Source: JAJUJL01 sp041736465 (GTDB lineage: Bacteria; Chloroflexota; Anaerolineae; Anaerolineales; UBA4823). Taken from it: a DNA stretch of 12,740 nucleotides. The notes under the pieces are model-generated. The model had not been told where the DNA came from and did not search any database. It saw only the letters and a list, made by a program, of their open reading frames with translations. Below are positions 6,601 through 12,740 of this stretch, piece by piece (position 1 is the stretch's first letter; the number at the start of each line of letters is the position of its first letter). The translations under genes and the position numbers were made by a program. The stretch is taken from positions 1-12,740 of the forward strand of contig JBGSTO010000436.1 of NCBI GenBank assembly GCA_041736465.1, written 5' to 3'.

Positions 6601-8489
6601 CACTGACTCCAGGTGAGGAGACGACAGCCAACAAGGAGCTTAATGAAGCCAATGTCGCTGAAGGAAAGCAGCGCCAGAAAATCGCCTCGCTGATCCAGTT
6701 CACCGTGCCAGGTGCGCCTACCGTCTTTTACGGTGATGAAGTCGGCATGACCGGAGACGATGATCCGGACGATCGCCGCACCTATCCATGGGCAGATAAG
6801 GGTGGAACGCCGGATCAGGGCATGTTCGCGCACTATCAGGCGCTGAATATGCTCAGGAGCTCGAATACTGTTCTGGTCGACGGCGACTTCAAGATTCTGC
6901 TCGCAGACGACGCCTCACAGGTGATTGCCTATGGGCGCAAGGCGGGCAGCTATGCCGCAGTCGTGATGATCAATCGGAGCACTCAGGCTCAAACCGGCGC
7001 AATCCCGGTTGCGGGCTACCTGCCGGATGGCACTACGCTGAACAAGGCCTATGCGGTTGGTTCCGGCGGCGCAGATTCCGTGACAGTTGAGAACGGAGCG
7101 ATCAACGGCTCGCTTGGAGCGTTGAGCGCGGTGCTGTTCATCAGTGGAGAAACCGATCTGCTGCCAGAGGCTGCGCCTGCGAACCTGTACGTCACAGGTG
7201 AAGGGGACGGATCTGCCAGCCTGGCATGGGACGGCGTCAGCAGCGCGGCGGGATACAATTTATACCGCAGCCAGTTGAGCGGCGGCGGCTGGGTAAAAGT
7301 AAACAGCAGCCCACTGGCAGGAACCAGCTACATTGACAGCGGCCTGCGAAATGCCATTACCTATTACTATGTGGTCACATCCCTGGATGGCGCCGGCAAC
7401 GAGAGCGGATTTTCGAACCAGGTCAGCGCCCTGCCGCATTACACGATCGGTTGGGCAAACCTGCAGTGGCCGCCATCGATGGACCACACGATCAGCGCCG
7501 TCAACCGCACACCCAATGTCTATGGACAGGTGTGGATCGACGGCGTTACGAACCAACCGGGAGCGACCGAGAGTTTGCGCGCCCAATTAGGTTTTGGACC
7601 TTCAGGCAGCAATCCGGATGGAAATTCCAATTGGTCGTGGGTTGAAGCGTCGTTCAACGTGGACGCTGGCAGCAACGATGAATTCGCTGCCAGCCTGCTG
7701 CCCGAAGCCACCGGCGCATACGACTATGCTTTCCGCTATACCACCACGAATGGCAGGGACTGGGTATACGCCGACCTGGATGGAACGGACAACGGCTACG
7801 ACTCGGACCAGGCAGGCAAGCTGACCGTCAATCCCAGCGGCGATACGACTCCCCCTGCCGCGCCCACCGGATTGAGCGTCACCTCCGCCTCTCCGGATGG
7901 CATTGTGCTGGTGTGGGATGCTGTCGGAGGCGATCCAACCTTGTACGGTTACGATATCCTGCGCAGTGATACCGCAGGCGGACCGTATACCAGCCTCGCC
8001 ACCGTCACCGCGAATACCTTCACCGACCTGGCAGTAATCGAAGGCGCCACTTATTACTATGTGGTGCGCTCAATCGACACTTCCTTCAACCGCTCAGGCA
8101 TTTCGAATGAAGTTGCCGCCACGGCTGAGCTGCGTACAGTCACTCTGATTTTCAACGTGACTGTACCCGCATCGACCGACGCCACGGGTTTTTCGGTGTA
8201 CATCGCCGGCATCCTCAGCCGGCTTGACCCGCCTGGCCCTGACTGGGATCCTGGCGGGGTTGTGCTGGACCGCCTGGATGCCACCCATTGGACGATCACT
8301 TTGTCCGGCAAAGAAACGACGCAGCTCGAATACAAGTATGCCCTGGGGTCGTGGGATTACGTCGAGAAGGACGGCACCTGCGGCGAGGTCTCCAACCGCC
8401 AGCTCACGCTGACCTACGGCAGCACCGGAACGATGATGGTCAACGATAGCGTGCTCAATTGGCGCAACGTTGCACCTTGCGGAGATTGA
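3687..8489 (+). CDS. Secreted multimodular GH13 amylopullulanase / alpha-amylase (1600 aa)
   Basis: The ATG has AAGGAG eight bases upstream. Residues 1-35 form a signal peptide (MRKK, hydrophobic core, Ala-rich end). Four X25-like modules follow (about 43-145, 146-244, 245-345, 346-446), each with LGC-x7-C and a WxxNYG motif. An amylopullulanase-type N-domain (about 447-590) precedes the GH13 barrel, which has all four conserved regions: DGVFNH (D747), GGWRMD (nucleophile D852), ISETW (acid/base E883) and DSHDTER (D965). After the barrel come FnIII (about 1160-1252), an amylopullulanase C-terminal-type domain (about 1253-1387, NLQWPPS), a second FnIII (about 1388-1482) and a CBM20-like starch-binding domain (about 1482-1600). 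It should hydrolyse alpha-1,4 and possibly alpha-1,6 bonds of starch, pullulan or glycogen outside the cell. Several Cys pairs suit an exported protein. No SLH domain or sortase motif is seen. The gene is monocistronic. GH13 is certain; pullulanase activity is inferred from resemblance to clostridial amylopullulanases. Confidence 0.93.
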   Translation: MRKKFLLNSLGSIIGLIALFAGLIGGLAPAATGLASDTPNPASVTIAGSLDTELGCGGDWDPACAAAHLTYDSGDDVWQGSWNIPAGSYEYKAALNDDWAENYGLNAVANGANIPLSLPADAAVKFYYDHKSHWITDNQGSVIAVAPGSFQSELGCAGDWQADCLRSWLQDPDGDGTFSFSTTALPPGSYEGKVALNESWDVNYGQGGVQNGANIAFNVPSANSLVTFLYDAVSHVLDIQVVPGTTVTLVGSLQSELGCSADWDPACAATYLNFDAEDDVWQRTFNLPAGGYEYKAAIDNSWAENYGRYAQRDGDNIPLAADGSPVKFYYDHKSHWITDNKSSVIVVAPGSFQSELGCAGDWDPACLRSWLQDPDADGIYTFETTALLAGNYEGKAALNESWDVNYGQGGVQNGANISFFVPFDHASVFFKYNAATHVLTIFSGFMPDNDIAWDGLRHDSRELLYRTPGGAVPAGTEVLIRFRTFHNDVTGVSLRVYDLNANAQRIINMTPAAADVSCYQPGLEQFSCDFWQAALQEVLPNNLWYRFIVTDGSDTNYYADNTSALDGGLGSTTDTVVDNSFALMFFDPAFTAPSWAKSASIYQIFPDRFRNGRSNNDAKTGDIRYDDPVLSLSWGTLPEGFCRNYTDSDTNCPWRFDATPPDWSPSVEGPRGRDYFGGDLKGVDQYLVYLQSLGVNTLYFNPIFDAGSNHSYDTQDYYKVDPYFGTQKDWENLVKHANQLGMRIVLDGVFNHLSSDSPIFDRYQHYPTLGACESLQSPYRSWFYFHDVPAGTGACVGSSGQANSANYDGWFGFDSIPVINKSLNEVQQYFLTGSNSVSKYWLNQGAGGWRMDVMGDSSFPPGYWEIFREVVKGTKPDALIISETWQKDSTLLRMIRGDRADTTMNYRLRDAVVGLLAPQGFDSKGFGDSGRIILPSEFAARLESIREDYPDAAYYSLMNLLDSHDTERLRWTLTPGEETTANKELNEANVAEGKQRQKIASLIQFTVPGAPTVFYGDEVGMTGDDDPDDRRTYPWADKGGTPDQGMFAHYQALNMLRSSNTVLVDGDFKILLADDASQVIAYGRKAGSYAAVVMINRSTQAQTGAIPVAGYLPDGTTLNKAYAVGSGGADSVTVENGAINGSLGALSAVLFISGETDLLPEAAPANLYVTGEGDGSASLAWDGVSSAAGYNLYRSQLSGGGWVKVNSSPLAGTSYIDSGLRNAITYYYVVTSLDGAGNESGFSNQVSALPHYTIGWANLQWPPSMDHTISAVNRTPNVYGQVWIDGVTNQPGATESLRAQLGFGPSGSNPDGNSNWSWVEASFNVDAGSNDEFAASLLPEATGAYDYAFRYTTTNGRDWVYADLDGTDNGYDSDQAGKLTVNPSGDTTPPAAPTGLSVTSASPDGIVLVWDAVGGDPTLYGYDILRSDTAGGPYTSLATVTANTFTDLAVIEGATYYYVVRSIDTSFNRSGISNEVAATAELRTVTLIFNVTVPASTDATGFSVYIAGILSRLDPPGPDWDPGGVVLDRLDATHWTITLSGKETTQLEYKYALGSWDYVEKDGTCGEVSNRQLTLTYGSTGTMMVNDSVLNWRNVAPCGD

Positions 8490-8511
8490 TATAAGCTGAT
8501 TTAAAGATCGA

Positions 8512-8542
8512 AAAGCCGGGACGGTGAGGCCGTCCCGGCTTT
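8512..8542. terminator. Bidirectional intrinsic terminator between convergent genes
   Basis: AAAGCCGGGACGG (8512-8524) pairs perfectly with CCGTCCCGGCTTT (8530-8542) around a 5-base loop. A-rich sequence lies on the left and T-rich on the right, so it can terminate the amylase transcript going right and the DUF2202 transcript going left. It starts 22 bp after the amylase stop and ends 22 bp before the DUF2202 stop. Confidence 0.92.
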
Positions 8543-8564
8543 ATCTTCTATGCGGAGTGTCAGG

Positions 8565-9485
8565 TTACGGCCTGCCGCCTCCACCGCCGCCTCCATTGCC
8601 TTTGCCATTCCCGCCGCCGCGGCTGGCTTGCCCATTGCCGCTGGTGGCGCTCACGATCGCCTGGTAATCTTCCAGGCTCAGGTACTGCGGCTGGTACACC
8701 TCGCCCGTCTGGCGCTCGTAGTTGCTCACGAAGGCCCGCAGGTGATTCTCAGAACCTGCCAGCAGGTTGTTGTAGACCTGGATGATATCGGCGTTGTCGG
8801 TTTCTGCCAGGCGCTGTCTGAGATCCAGGATATCGATCTCTTCGATTGCCCCGCCCGCCTTGAGCGCCTCAGCCACGGATACGCTGCCCTGGGCGACCAG
8901 CTGGTCGTACAGCGCCTGCAGGTCCGGGTTGGTGAACACGCCTGCCTGCGCTGAGGCCGGATCGGCTAACCCGTACACATCCAGCAGAGACTTGAGCGAG
9001 TCCATGTGCGCCTGTTCGGATGCACGGATGTTGTCGAACACCGGCAGGCTCCAGGTCTGATAGAGCACGGCGTATACATCGCGCGCCAGCTTTTCTTCTT
9101 CACGCATGAACAGCAGTGCATCGGCTTCCGCCTGGCTCAGGTCGGAGGGCGCCGGGAGGGAAAGTCCAGACTGCGGCACTGCCACCGCCGCACTGGCATC
9201 CAAACCGGTGGCTGCCTGCGGCTCGACAACGGTCGCGCTGCTATCTACCTGCGTATCAGCGGCAGCCGCTTGCCCTACGGCAGGCTGACCGGCTGCGCCT
9301 TGCCCGCCATTGGTCCCGCGGCTGTTGGCTTGACCCCAGGCAGAGCCTGCCTGCGCGCCGGCTGTGGCGGCGGCGGCTTCTATCCCGGAGGTTGTCTGCG
9401 GCTGCTGCGCACAGCTCACCGCGCCAAACACTATCGCTGCTGCCAGCAGCCCGAGGGCTGCGATCACAATCACTCTGCGTAACAT
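8565..9485 (-). CDS. DUF2202 ferritin-like lipoprotein (306 aa)
   Basis: Read leftwards. I set the start at the ATG whose complement is 9483-9485, because AAGGAA lies just upstream and a lipoprotein signal follows at once; a longer frame to 9914 would run into the divergent ABC gene. Residues 1-24 are a signal sequence ending AVSC, with C25 as the likely lipidated cysteine. Residues 26-115 are a low-complexity Ala/Gly/Gln linker. The DUF2202 domain spans about 116-280 and carries metal-ligand-like residues: REEEKLARDVY (128-138), ExxH at 157-160, EE at 215-216 and ENH at 246-248. This pattern suits a four-helix ferritin-like di-metal fold. The tail (about 283-306) is almost pure Gly with a few Asn, Lys and Arg. 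DUF2202 has no established function; a metal- or oxygen-related role is inference. It sits convergent to the amylase with a shared terminator and divergent from the ABC operon. Confidence 0.88.
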   Translation of the reverse strand: MLRRVIVIAALGLLAAAIVFGAVSCAQQPQTTSGIEAAAATAGAQAGSAWGQANSRGTNGGQGAAGQPAVGQAAAADTQVDSSATVVEPQAATGLDASAAVAVPQSGLSLPAPSDLSQAEADALLFMREEEKLARDVYAVLYQTWSLPVFDNIRASEQAHMDSLKSLLDVYGLADPASAQAGVFTNPDLQALYDQLVAQGSVSVAEALKAGGAIEEIDILDLRQRLAETDNADIIQVYNNLLAGSENHLRAFVSNYERQTGEVYQPQYLSLEDYQAIVSATSGNGQASRGGGNGKGNGGGGGGGRP

Positions 9486-9502
9486 TTGATTCTTCCTTTC
9501 GT

Positions 9503-9518
9503 CCGGATTTCGATCCGG
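9503..9518 (-). other. GC-rich hairpin just upstream of the DUF2202 ribosome binding site
   Basis: CCGGAT (9503-9508) and ATCCGG (9513-9518) form a perfect 6-bp stem around a 4-base loop (CGAA in the minus-strand RNA, TTCG on the plus strand). It lies directly upstream of the Shine-Dalgarno region of the DUF2202 gene, where it could keep that region open or tune mRNA stability. Confidence 0.5.
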
Positions 9519-9537
9519 TGCTTGTTGGTATGGTTGG

Positions 9538-9558
9538 GAAGCACACTTGCTGTGCTTC
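9538..9558 (-). other. Hairpin near the predicted 5' end of the DUF2202 transcript
   Basis: GAAGCACA (9538-9545) and TGTGCTTC (9551-9558) form a perfect 8-bp stem with a 5-base loop. It begins only a few bases after the start point predicted near 9562 on the minus strand, a position where hairpins often protect mRNA from decay. It has no U-tract on either side. Confidence 0.5.
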
Positions 9559-9568
9559 ACTTGTAGTG

Positions 9569-9601
9569 ATGATAGCGCATGGGTGTGAAGTATTTGTGAA
9601 G
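9569..9601 (-). promoter_or_regulatory. DUF2202 promoter with 11-bp-phased direct repeats (OmpR/PhoB-like)
   Basis: On the plus strand TGTGAAG occurs at 9584-9590 and again at 9595-9601, exactly 11 bp apart; on the minus strand these read CTTCACA twice. Nine bases downstream on the minus strand is TATCAT (9574-9569), a good -10 box. There is no separate -35, and the repeats take its place, as in PhoB- and PhoP-activated promoters where two response-regulator monomers bind direct repeats one helical turn apart. The repeats and spacing are seen; the regulator is inferred. Predicted start near 9562. Confidence 0.5.
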
Positions 9602-9669
9602 GCGAAATGCAGATCTTATGAAAGGCCCGGCTGATCGCTATTGGTGCAACCAGGCAGAGCTTTGTAGCG

Positions 9670-9675
9670 TAGAAT
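9670..9675 (+). promoter_or_regulatory. Possible -10 box of the ABC operon
   Basis: TAGAAT lies 37 bp upstream of the ATPase start and is followed by A-rich sequence. No convincing -35 is found at 16-18 bp; TTGGTG (9641-9646) is too far away. It is the best candidate in this short divergent region but weak. Confidence 0.28.
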
Positions 9676-9711
9676 AAACCAAGATTCAAGGAAGCAGGCA
9701 GGAGGTGGACT

Positions 9712-10587
9712 TTGCAGCTCGTCATGACCCGGCTCGGCAAACAGTACCGGCGCGACTTCTGGGGGCTGAAGGATTTCAGTCTCGAAATCGGACCCGGCAT
9801 CCTGGGCTTGCTCGGCCCGAATGGAGCGGGAAAATCCACCCTGATGCGCATGCTGGCGACCATCACCAGACCCACCCAGGGTACGATCACCTGGGAGGGT
9901 GTGGATACGGTCAAATCGCCCGATCCGCTGCGCGCCGTGTTGGGCTACCTGCCGCAGGATTTCGGCATCTATCCCAACCTGACCGCGATCGAATTCCTGG
10001 AGTACATGGCTGCCATCAAAGGTCTGGAGACGCACGCTGCCCGCCGCCGCATCGACGAGCTGCTGCTTGTGACCAACCTGGTGGAGGCTGCCAGGCGACC
10101 GCTGGGGGGTTATTCCGGCGGGATGAAGCAGCGCGTGGGCATCGCCCAGGCCCTGCTCAACGATCCGCAGCTCTTGATCGTGGATGAGCCCACCGTCGGT
10201 CTCGACCCGGAGGAGCGCGTGCGCTTCCGCCACCTGCTGTCAGATCTTTCGGGCGAGCGCGTCGTCATCCTCTCCACACACATCGTCTCGGATGTGGAAG
10301 CGACCGCCACGCGCATCGTGCTGGTGAATAAGGGCCGGCTGCTGCTGGCTGCCTCCCCGGAAGACCTGCTCAAAGAGCTTGACGGCAAGGTGTGGGAATG
10401 GACGGTGGGCAGCGATCAGCTGCCTGTGGTGAAAAGCAAGTACATCGTCAGCGGCACGATCCGGCGCAGCGACGGCGTGCAGGTGCGCGTCATCAGTGCA
10501 GCACAACCCGAGCCCAGCGCGCACAGCATCGCCCCGAACCTCGAAGATGCTTACCTGCACTTCATCGGTCAGGAGAAGCTGCAGTGA
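9712..10587 (+). CDS. ABC transporter ATP-binding protein (ABC-2 exporter type, 291 aa)
   Basis: The start is TTG at 9712: AGGAGG (9700-9705) lies six bases before it, whereas the first ATG (9724) is 18 bases away and would remove part of the first strand. All nucleotide-binding motifs are present: Walker A GPNGAGKST (35-43), Q-loop LPQ (Q82), signature YSGGMKQR (134-141, Tyr in place of the usual Leu), Walker B LLIVDEPT (D158, E159), D-loop GLDP and switch His in STH (H190). The C-terminal 80 or so residues form a variable accessory domain. ATP hydrolysis would power export by the membrane partner encoded next. The stop overlaps the permease start by four bases (GTGA at 10584-10587), so the two are translationally coupled. 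The substrate cannot be read from sequence; related pairs export lipids, drugs or peptides. Confidence 0.93.
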   Translation: MQLVMTRLGKQYRRDFWGLKDFSLEIGPGILGLLGPNGAGKSTLMRMLATITRPTQGTITWEGVDTVKSPDPLRAVLGYLPQDFGIYPNLTAIEFLEYMAAIKGLETHAARRRIDELLLVTNLVEAARRPLGGYSGGMKQRVGIAQALLNDPQLLIVDEPTVGLDPEERVRFRHLLSDLSGERVVILSTHIVSDVEATATRIVLVNKGRLLLAASPEDLLKELDGKVWEWTVGSDQLPVVKSKYIVSGTIRRSDGVQVRVISAAQPEPSAHSIAPNLEDAYLHFIGQEKLQ

Positions 10588-12173
10588 ATGTGGCAAGAGT
10601 GATCTACCACCTGGCGCGCGCCGATTTCCTGGAGCGCGTGCGCCGCTACAGCTTCCTGATCATGCTCGGACTGGCGGCTTTTCTCGGCTACCAGGTGGCG
10701 GCAGGCAACATGACCGTGCGCCTGGACGAGTACCGCGGCGAATTCAACTCGGCCTGGGTGGGCAGTATCATGTCATTGATCGCCACGTTCTTCTTCGGCT
10801 GGTTCGGTTTTTACCTGGTCAAAGGATCCATCGGGCGCGATCGTGAGACGGGCGTTGGGCAGATCATGGCAGCCACACCGCTTTCGCGCCCGGTGTACAC
10901 CTTCGGCAAGTGGGCCAGCAACTTTGCCGTGCTGATGGCGATGACGCTGGTGCTGGCCATCGCCGCCATCGGCATCCAGCTCCTGGCGGGGGAGAACCTG
11001 CAGCTAGACCTGCCGGCTATGTTCGCTCCGTTTCTTTTTATTGCCATGCCAATGATGGCGCTGGTTGCGGCGCTGGCGGTGCTGTTCGAATCGCTGGGGT
11101 TTCTGCGCGGCGGGCTGGGCAACGTCGTGTATTTTTTTCTGTTTGTGTTTACCATTCCCTTGACCGATGGGATCAGCAAAATCAACCCGGCCCTCGAACC
11201 GCTGGGACTGGGGCTTTTCAGGCAGAGCATGGGCGCTGCGGCAGTAGCCGCTTTCCCGGAGTACGGCGGCGGTTTCGTCCTCGGCGATCCAGACCCGGCG
11301 GCACTGGGCATCGACCGCGATCCGGCAGCCTACATCTTCCACTGGTCGGGGGTTGAGTGGAGCGCCGGCATCCTGCTGAGCCGCTTCGCCATCTTCGGCC
11401 TCGCCGCCGGTATCGCTCTGCTGGCATCGATCTTCTTCGATCGCTTCGACCCGTCGCAGCAGCGACCGGGCAAGCAGCGCCCCAGGAAAAGCCCGGCGCC
11501 GCAAGACGCTCCCGATATGTCTGTGCATGCAGCCGCAGCCTTGCCCGCCCGCCTGACCACACTCGACGCCTCCGCAAGCAAATTTGCCTTTTCGTCCCTG
11601 CTGATCTCCGAGCTGAAGCTGCTGCTTAAGGGGCAGCGCTGGTGGTGGTACACGGTCGCCGGTGGATTGATCCTGGCAGGCGCTTTCAACACCCCTGCAG
11701 CTTCCCGTGCTTTTATCCTGCCGTTTGCCTGGCTGTGGCCCGTGTTGATCTGGTCGGGGATGGGCAGCCGCGAGCTGCGCCATCACGTCGAACAGATCGT
11801 GTTCTCATCCGCCGCGCCGCTGCGGCGGCAGCTTCCGGCAAGCTGGCTGGCAGGCTTCATCGTCGCCGCCCTCACCGGGAGCGGCGTCTTACTAAGACTG
11901 GCGATCTCCGGCGACAGCGCTGGTATGCTCGCCTGGATGGCTGGGGCTGTATTCATCCCGTCTTTTGCCCTGGCGCTGGGCGTGTGGAGCGACAGCAGCA
12001 AATTGTTCGAAGTGCTGTACGTGACGATGTGGTACTTCGGGCCGCTGAACAAGATCGCCGCGCTGGATTTCACCGGCGCCAGCACAGACACTTCCTGGAG
12101 GCTGTACCTGGCTCTCGCCCTGGTTTTGGCTGTCTTTGCCTTCGCCGGGCGCCTCCGGCAGCTCCGCCGGTGA
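10584..12173 (+). CDS. ABC-2 type transporter permease (529 aa)
   Basis: The start is GTG at 10584, overlapping the ATPase stop as GTGA, with AGGAG at 10571-10575 eight bases upstream; longer readings would run inside the ATPase gene. The protein begins MNVARVIYHLARADFLERVR, an amphipathic cytoplasmic stretch usual in this class. It has about twelve hydrophobic segments in two halves: roughly 23-40, 57-80, 112-135, 146-169, 177-193 and 261-285, then a charged linker (286-335, rich in Pro, Gln, Arg and Lys), then about 355-368, 376-392, 419-439, 446-466, 473-486 and 507-522. This looks like two ABC-2 permease halves fused in one chain, so one polypeptide with an ATPase dimer could make a full exporter. 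The second half is shorter and less typical. No clear terminator follows. The substrate is unknown. Confidence 0.85.
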   Translation: MNVARVIYHLARADFLERVRRYSFLIMLGLAAFLGYQVAAGNMTVRLDEYRGEFNSAWVGSIMSLIATFFFGWFGFYLVKGSIGRDRETGVGQIMAATPLSRPVYTFGKWASNFAVLMAMTLVLAIAAIGIQLLAGENLQLDLPAMFAPFLFIAMPMMALVAALAVLFESLGFLRGGLGNVVYFFLFVFTIPLTDGISKINPALEPLGLGLFRQSMGAAAVAAFPEYGGGFVLGDPDPAALGIDRDPAAYIFHWSGVEWSAGILLSRFAIFGLAAGIALLASIFFDRFDPSQQRPGKQRPRKSPAPQDAPDMSVHAAAALPARLTTLDASASKFAFSSLLISELKLLLKGQRWWWYTVAGGLILAGAFNTPAASRAFILPFAWLWPVLIWSGMGSRELRHHVEQIVFSSAAPLRRQLPASWLAGFIVAALTGSGVLLRLAISGDSAGMLAWMAGAVFIPSFALALGVWSDSSKLFEVLYVTMWYFGPLNKIAALDFTGASTDTSWRLYLALALVLAVFAFAGRLRQLRR

Positions 12174-12218
12174 GCTGAATACACCCATAGCTCTGCAGAC
12201 AGTATAACGGTCAATACA

Positions 12219-12245
12219 TTGCAATTAAGCTTACAATTCTATAAT
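12219..12245 (+). promoter_or_regulatory. Promoter-like element with perfect -10 box
   Basis: TATAAT (12240-12245) is a perfect -10 box. The nearest -35 is TTGCAA (12219-12224) with a short 15-bp spacer. It is probably one of two promoters for the downstream gene. Confidence 0.42.
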
Positions 12246-12249
12246 GCTA

Positions 12250-12278
12250 TTGCATTTAACCCAAAACCTTGCTATAGT
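12250..12278 (+). promoter_or_regulatory. Sigma-70-like promoter for the downstream truncated gene
   Basis: TTGCAT (12250-12255, four of six) and TATAGT (12273-12278, five of six) are separated by the ideal 17 bp. The start point would be near 12285, giving a leader of about 270 bases before the ATG at 12557. Confidence 0.5.
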
Positions 12279-12305
12279 ATTACAGTATCAAAACAATTGT
12301 TGGGG

Positions 12306-12328
12306 GCGCCGGGGGGCGCTTTCTCTTT
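12306..12328 (+). terminator. Weak GC hairpin with T-rich tail
   Basis: GCGCC (12306-12310) and GGCGC (12315-12319) form a 5-bp stem with a GGGG loop, followed by TTTCTCTTT. It could end the ABC operon transcript or act as an early attenuator for the next gene. The stem is short, so this is a low-confidence call. Confidence 0.28.
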
Positions 12329-12415
12329 TAGTGGTACCTATCTCATTTTTGTCTCTTAACCGTTTCATCACAACCGAATAGCTGCGCCGGTATCTTATTG
12401 TAGAACAGGATGCCT

Positions 12416-12472
12416 CGACCGGAACTCCGGGCAATAAGCCTCTGAGAGGCTTGTTTGTGTGTGTATTGGTCG
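12416..12472 (+). ncRNA. Possible structured leader RNA (unassigned)
   Basis: CGACC (12416-12420) can pair with GGTCG (12468-12472), enclosing a CCGG-AACT-CCGG hairpin and a 7-bp hairpin AAGCCTC/GAGGCTT (12436-12442 with 12446-12452). Together these could form a branched fold in the leader of the last gene. The outer CCGG shares bases with the closing stem, so not all helices can form fully at once. It matches no riboswitch class that I recognise, and the pairings could be chance. Confidence 0.25.
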
Positions 12473-12556
12473 GGATATTTTGAGAATGTTTCACAGCGTT
12501 TCCGCAAGATGGGTTCCTGCCAACCAGATCCGCACGATCGAGTGGAGAGTGATTGA

Positions 12557-12740
12557 ATGAATGCCAGGCGTTTGTTCTTCATCTTGGGTACCGTATTCAC
12601 GGCCTTGTTTTTGATCGTTTCCTTATCAGCCACCATCCAGGCTTACCGGCCCGCCGCGCCTGCCTCCCAGGCGCCTGCCGGCAGCCTGCTGCCACCTGAG
12701 ACCGCCGCACTGGCGCTTGTGCCTGCGGATCCCGCGCTGG
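12557..12740 (+). CDS. N-terminal part of an exported or membrane-anchored protein (3' end outside window)
   Basis: An ATG at 12557, with GGAG nine bases upstream (12544-12547), opens a frame that stays open to the window edge (61 codons). The product starts MNARRLFFILGTVFTALFLI, a positively charged end followed by a hydrophobic helix, then a Pro/Ala-rich segment (YRPAAPASQAPAGSLLPPE). This is typical of a signal peptide or signal anchor followed by an extracytoplasmic linker. Too little of the protein is present to name a family. Confidence 0.68.
   Translation, partial: MNARRLFFILGTVFTALFLIVSLSATIQAYRPAAPASQAPAGSLLPPETAALALVPADPAL

Larger units (their letters stand above)
12174..12556. other. 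Gene-free region before the last, truncated gene
   Basis: About 380 bases without a credible gene. The first third (12200-12300) is A/T-rich and holds two promoter-like elements. A GC-rich patch with a T-rich tail lies at 12301-12330. The rest (about 12330-12556) contains paired segments at 12416-12472 and a ribosome binding site for the next gene. Minus-strand frames across it have no ribosome binding site and look like chance openings. Confidence 0.7.

Noticed and set aside
9486..9914. N-terminal extension of the DUF2202 frame to 9914
   Set aside because: It would overlap the ABC ATPase gene and bury the lipoprotein signal; the ATG at 9485 has a ribosome binding site.
10392..10583. N-terminal extension of the permease frame inside the ATPase gene
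   Set aside because: The extension is polar and arginine-rich with no family resemblance; GTG at 10584 has AGGAG and the typical GTGA overlap.
12288..12636. Minus-strand frames of 68 and 97 codons before the last gene
   Set aside because: No ribosome binding site or recognisable domain; they overlap the plus-strand promoter region and the start of a better-supported gene.

Overview
The window looks like chromosomal DNA from a GC-rich environmental bacterium. My best guess is Chloroflexota, in or near the Anaerolineae. The pointers are a very long WD40 array behind a STAND-type linker and membrane helix, a modular amylopullulanase, a DUF2202 ferritin-like lipoprotein, and a short dispersed repeat whose reverse-strand translation gives the familiar spurious peptide CHPERSEGS. 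This assignment is inferred from gene families and style, not from a marker gene.

Layout. (1) 2-2446, plus strand: C-terminal part of a large protein with a basic patch, one membrane helix and 17 WD40 repeats, cut by the left window edge. After its stop, a second copy of the C-terminal tail motif lies in another frame (2428-2580). (2) 2581-3297: a near-perfect TGTGA-N6-TCACA site spaced like a class II CRP promoter, then a small seven-helix membrane protein of unknown function. (3) 3298-3686: gene-free, holding a terminator, two more hairpins, a promoter with a possible operator, and the dispersed repeat. (4) 3687-8489: a 1600-residue secreted GH13 alpha-glucan hydrolase with four X25-like modules, two FnIII domains and a terminal starch-binding domain. 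(5) 8512-8542: a bidirectional terminator shared with the convergent DUF2202 lipoprotein gene (8565-9485, minus). (6) 9486-9711: divergent promoter region with an 11-bp direct repeat of OmpR/PhoB type and two leader hairpins. (7) 9712-12173: two-gene ABC-2 exporter operon (ATPase and permease) with a 4-bp start/stop overlap. (8) 12174-12556: gene-free, with promoter-like elements and a possibly structured leader. (9) 12557-end: start of a gene encoding an exported or membrane-anchored protein, cut by the right edge.

The genes do not form one pathway. The amylase is a stand-alone secreted starch/pullulan degrader. The ABC pair is a self-contained transporter. The WD40 protein is probably the sensor half of a STAND NTPase of the signalling or conflict type, whose NTPase and effector domains would lie to the left of the window. 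The most noteworthy observations are variation concentrated in four codons of the near-identical WD40 repeats, the frame-shifted duplicate tail, the CRP-class-II-like promoter, and the direct-repeat promoter with hairpin leader of the DUF2202 gene.
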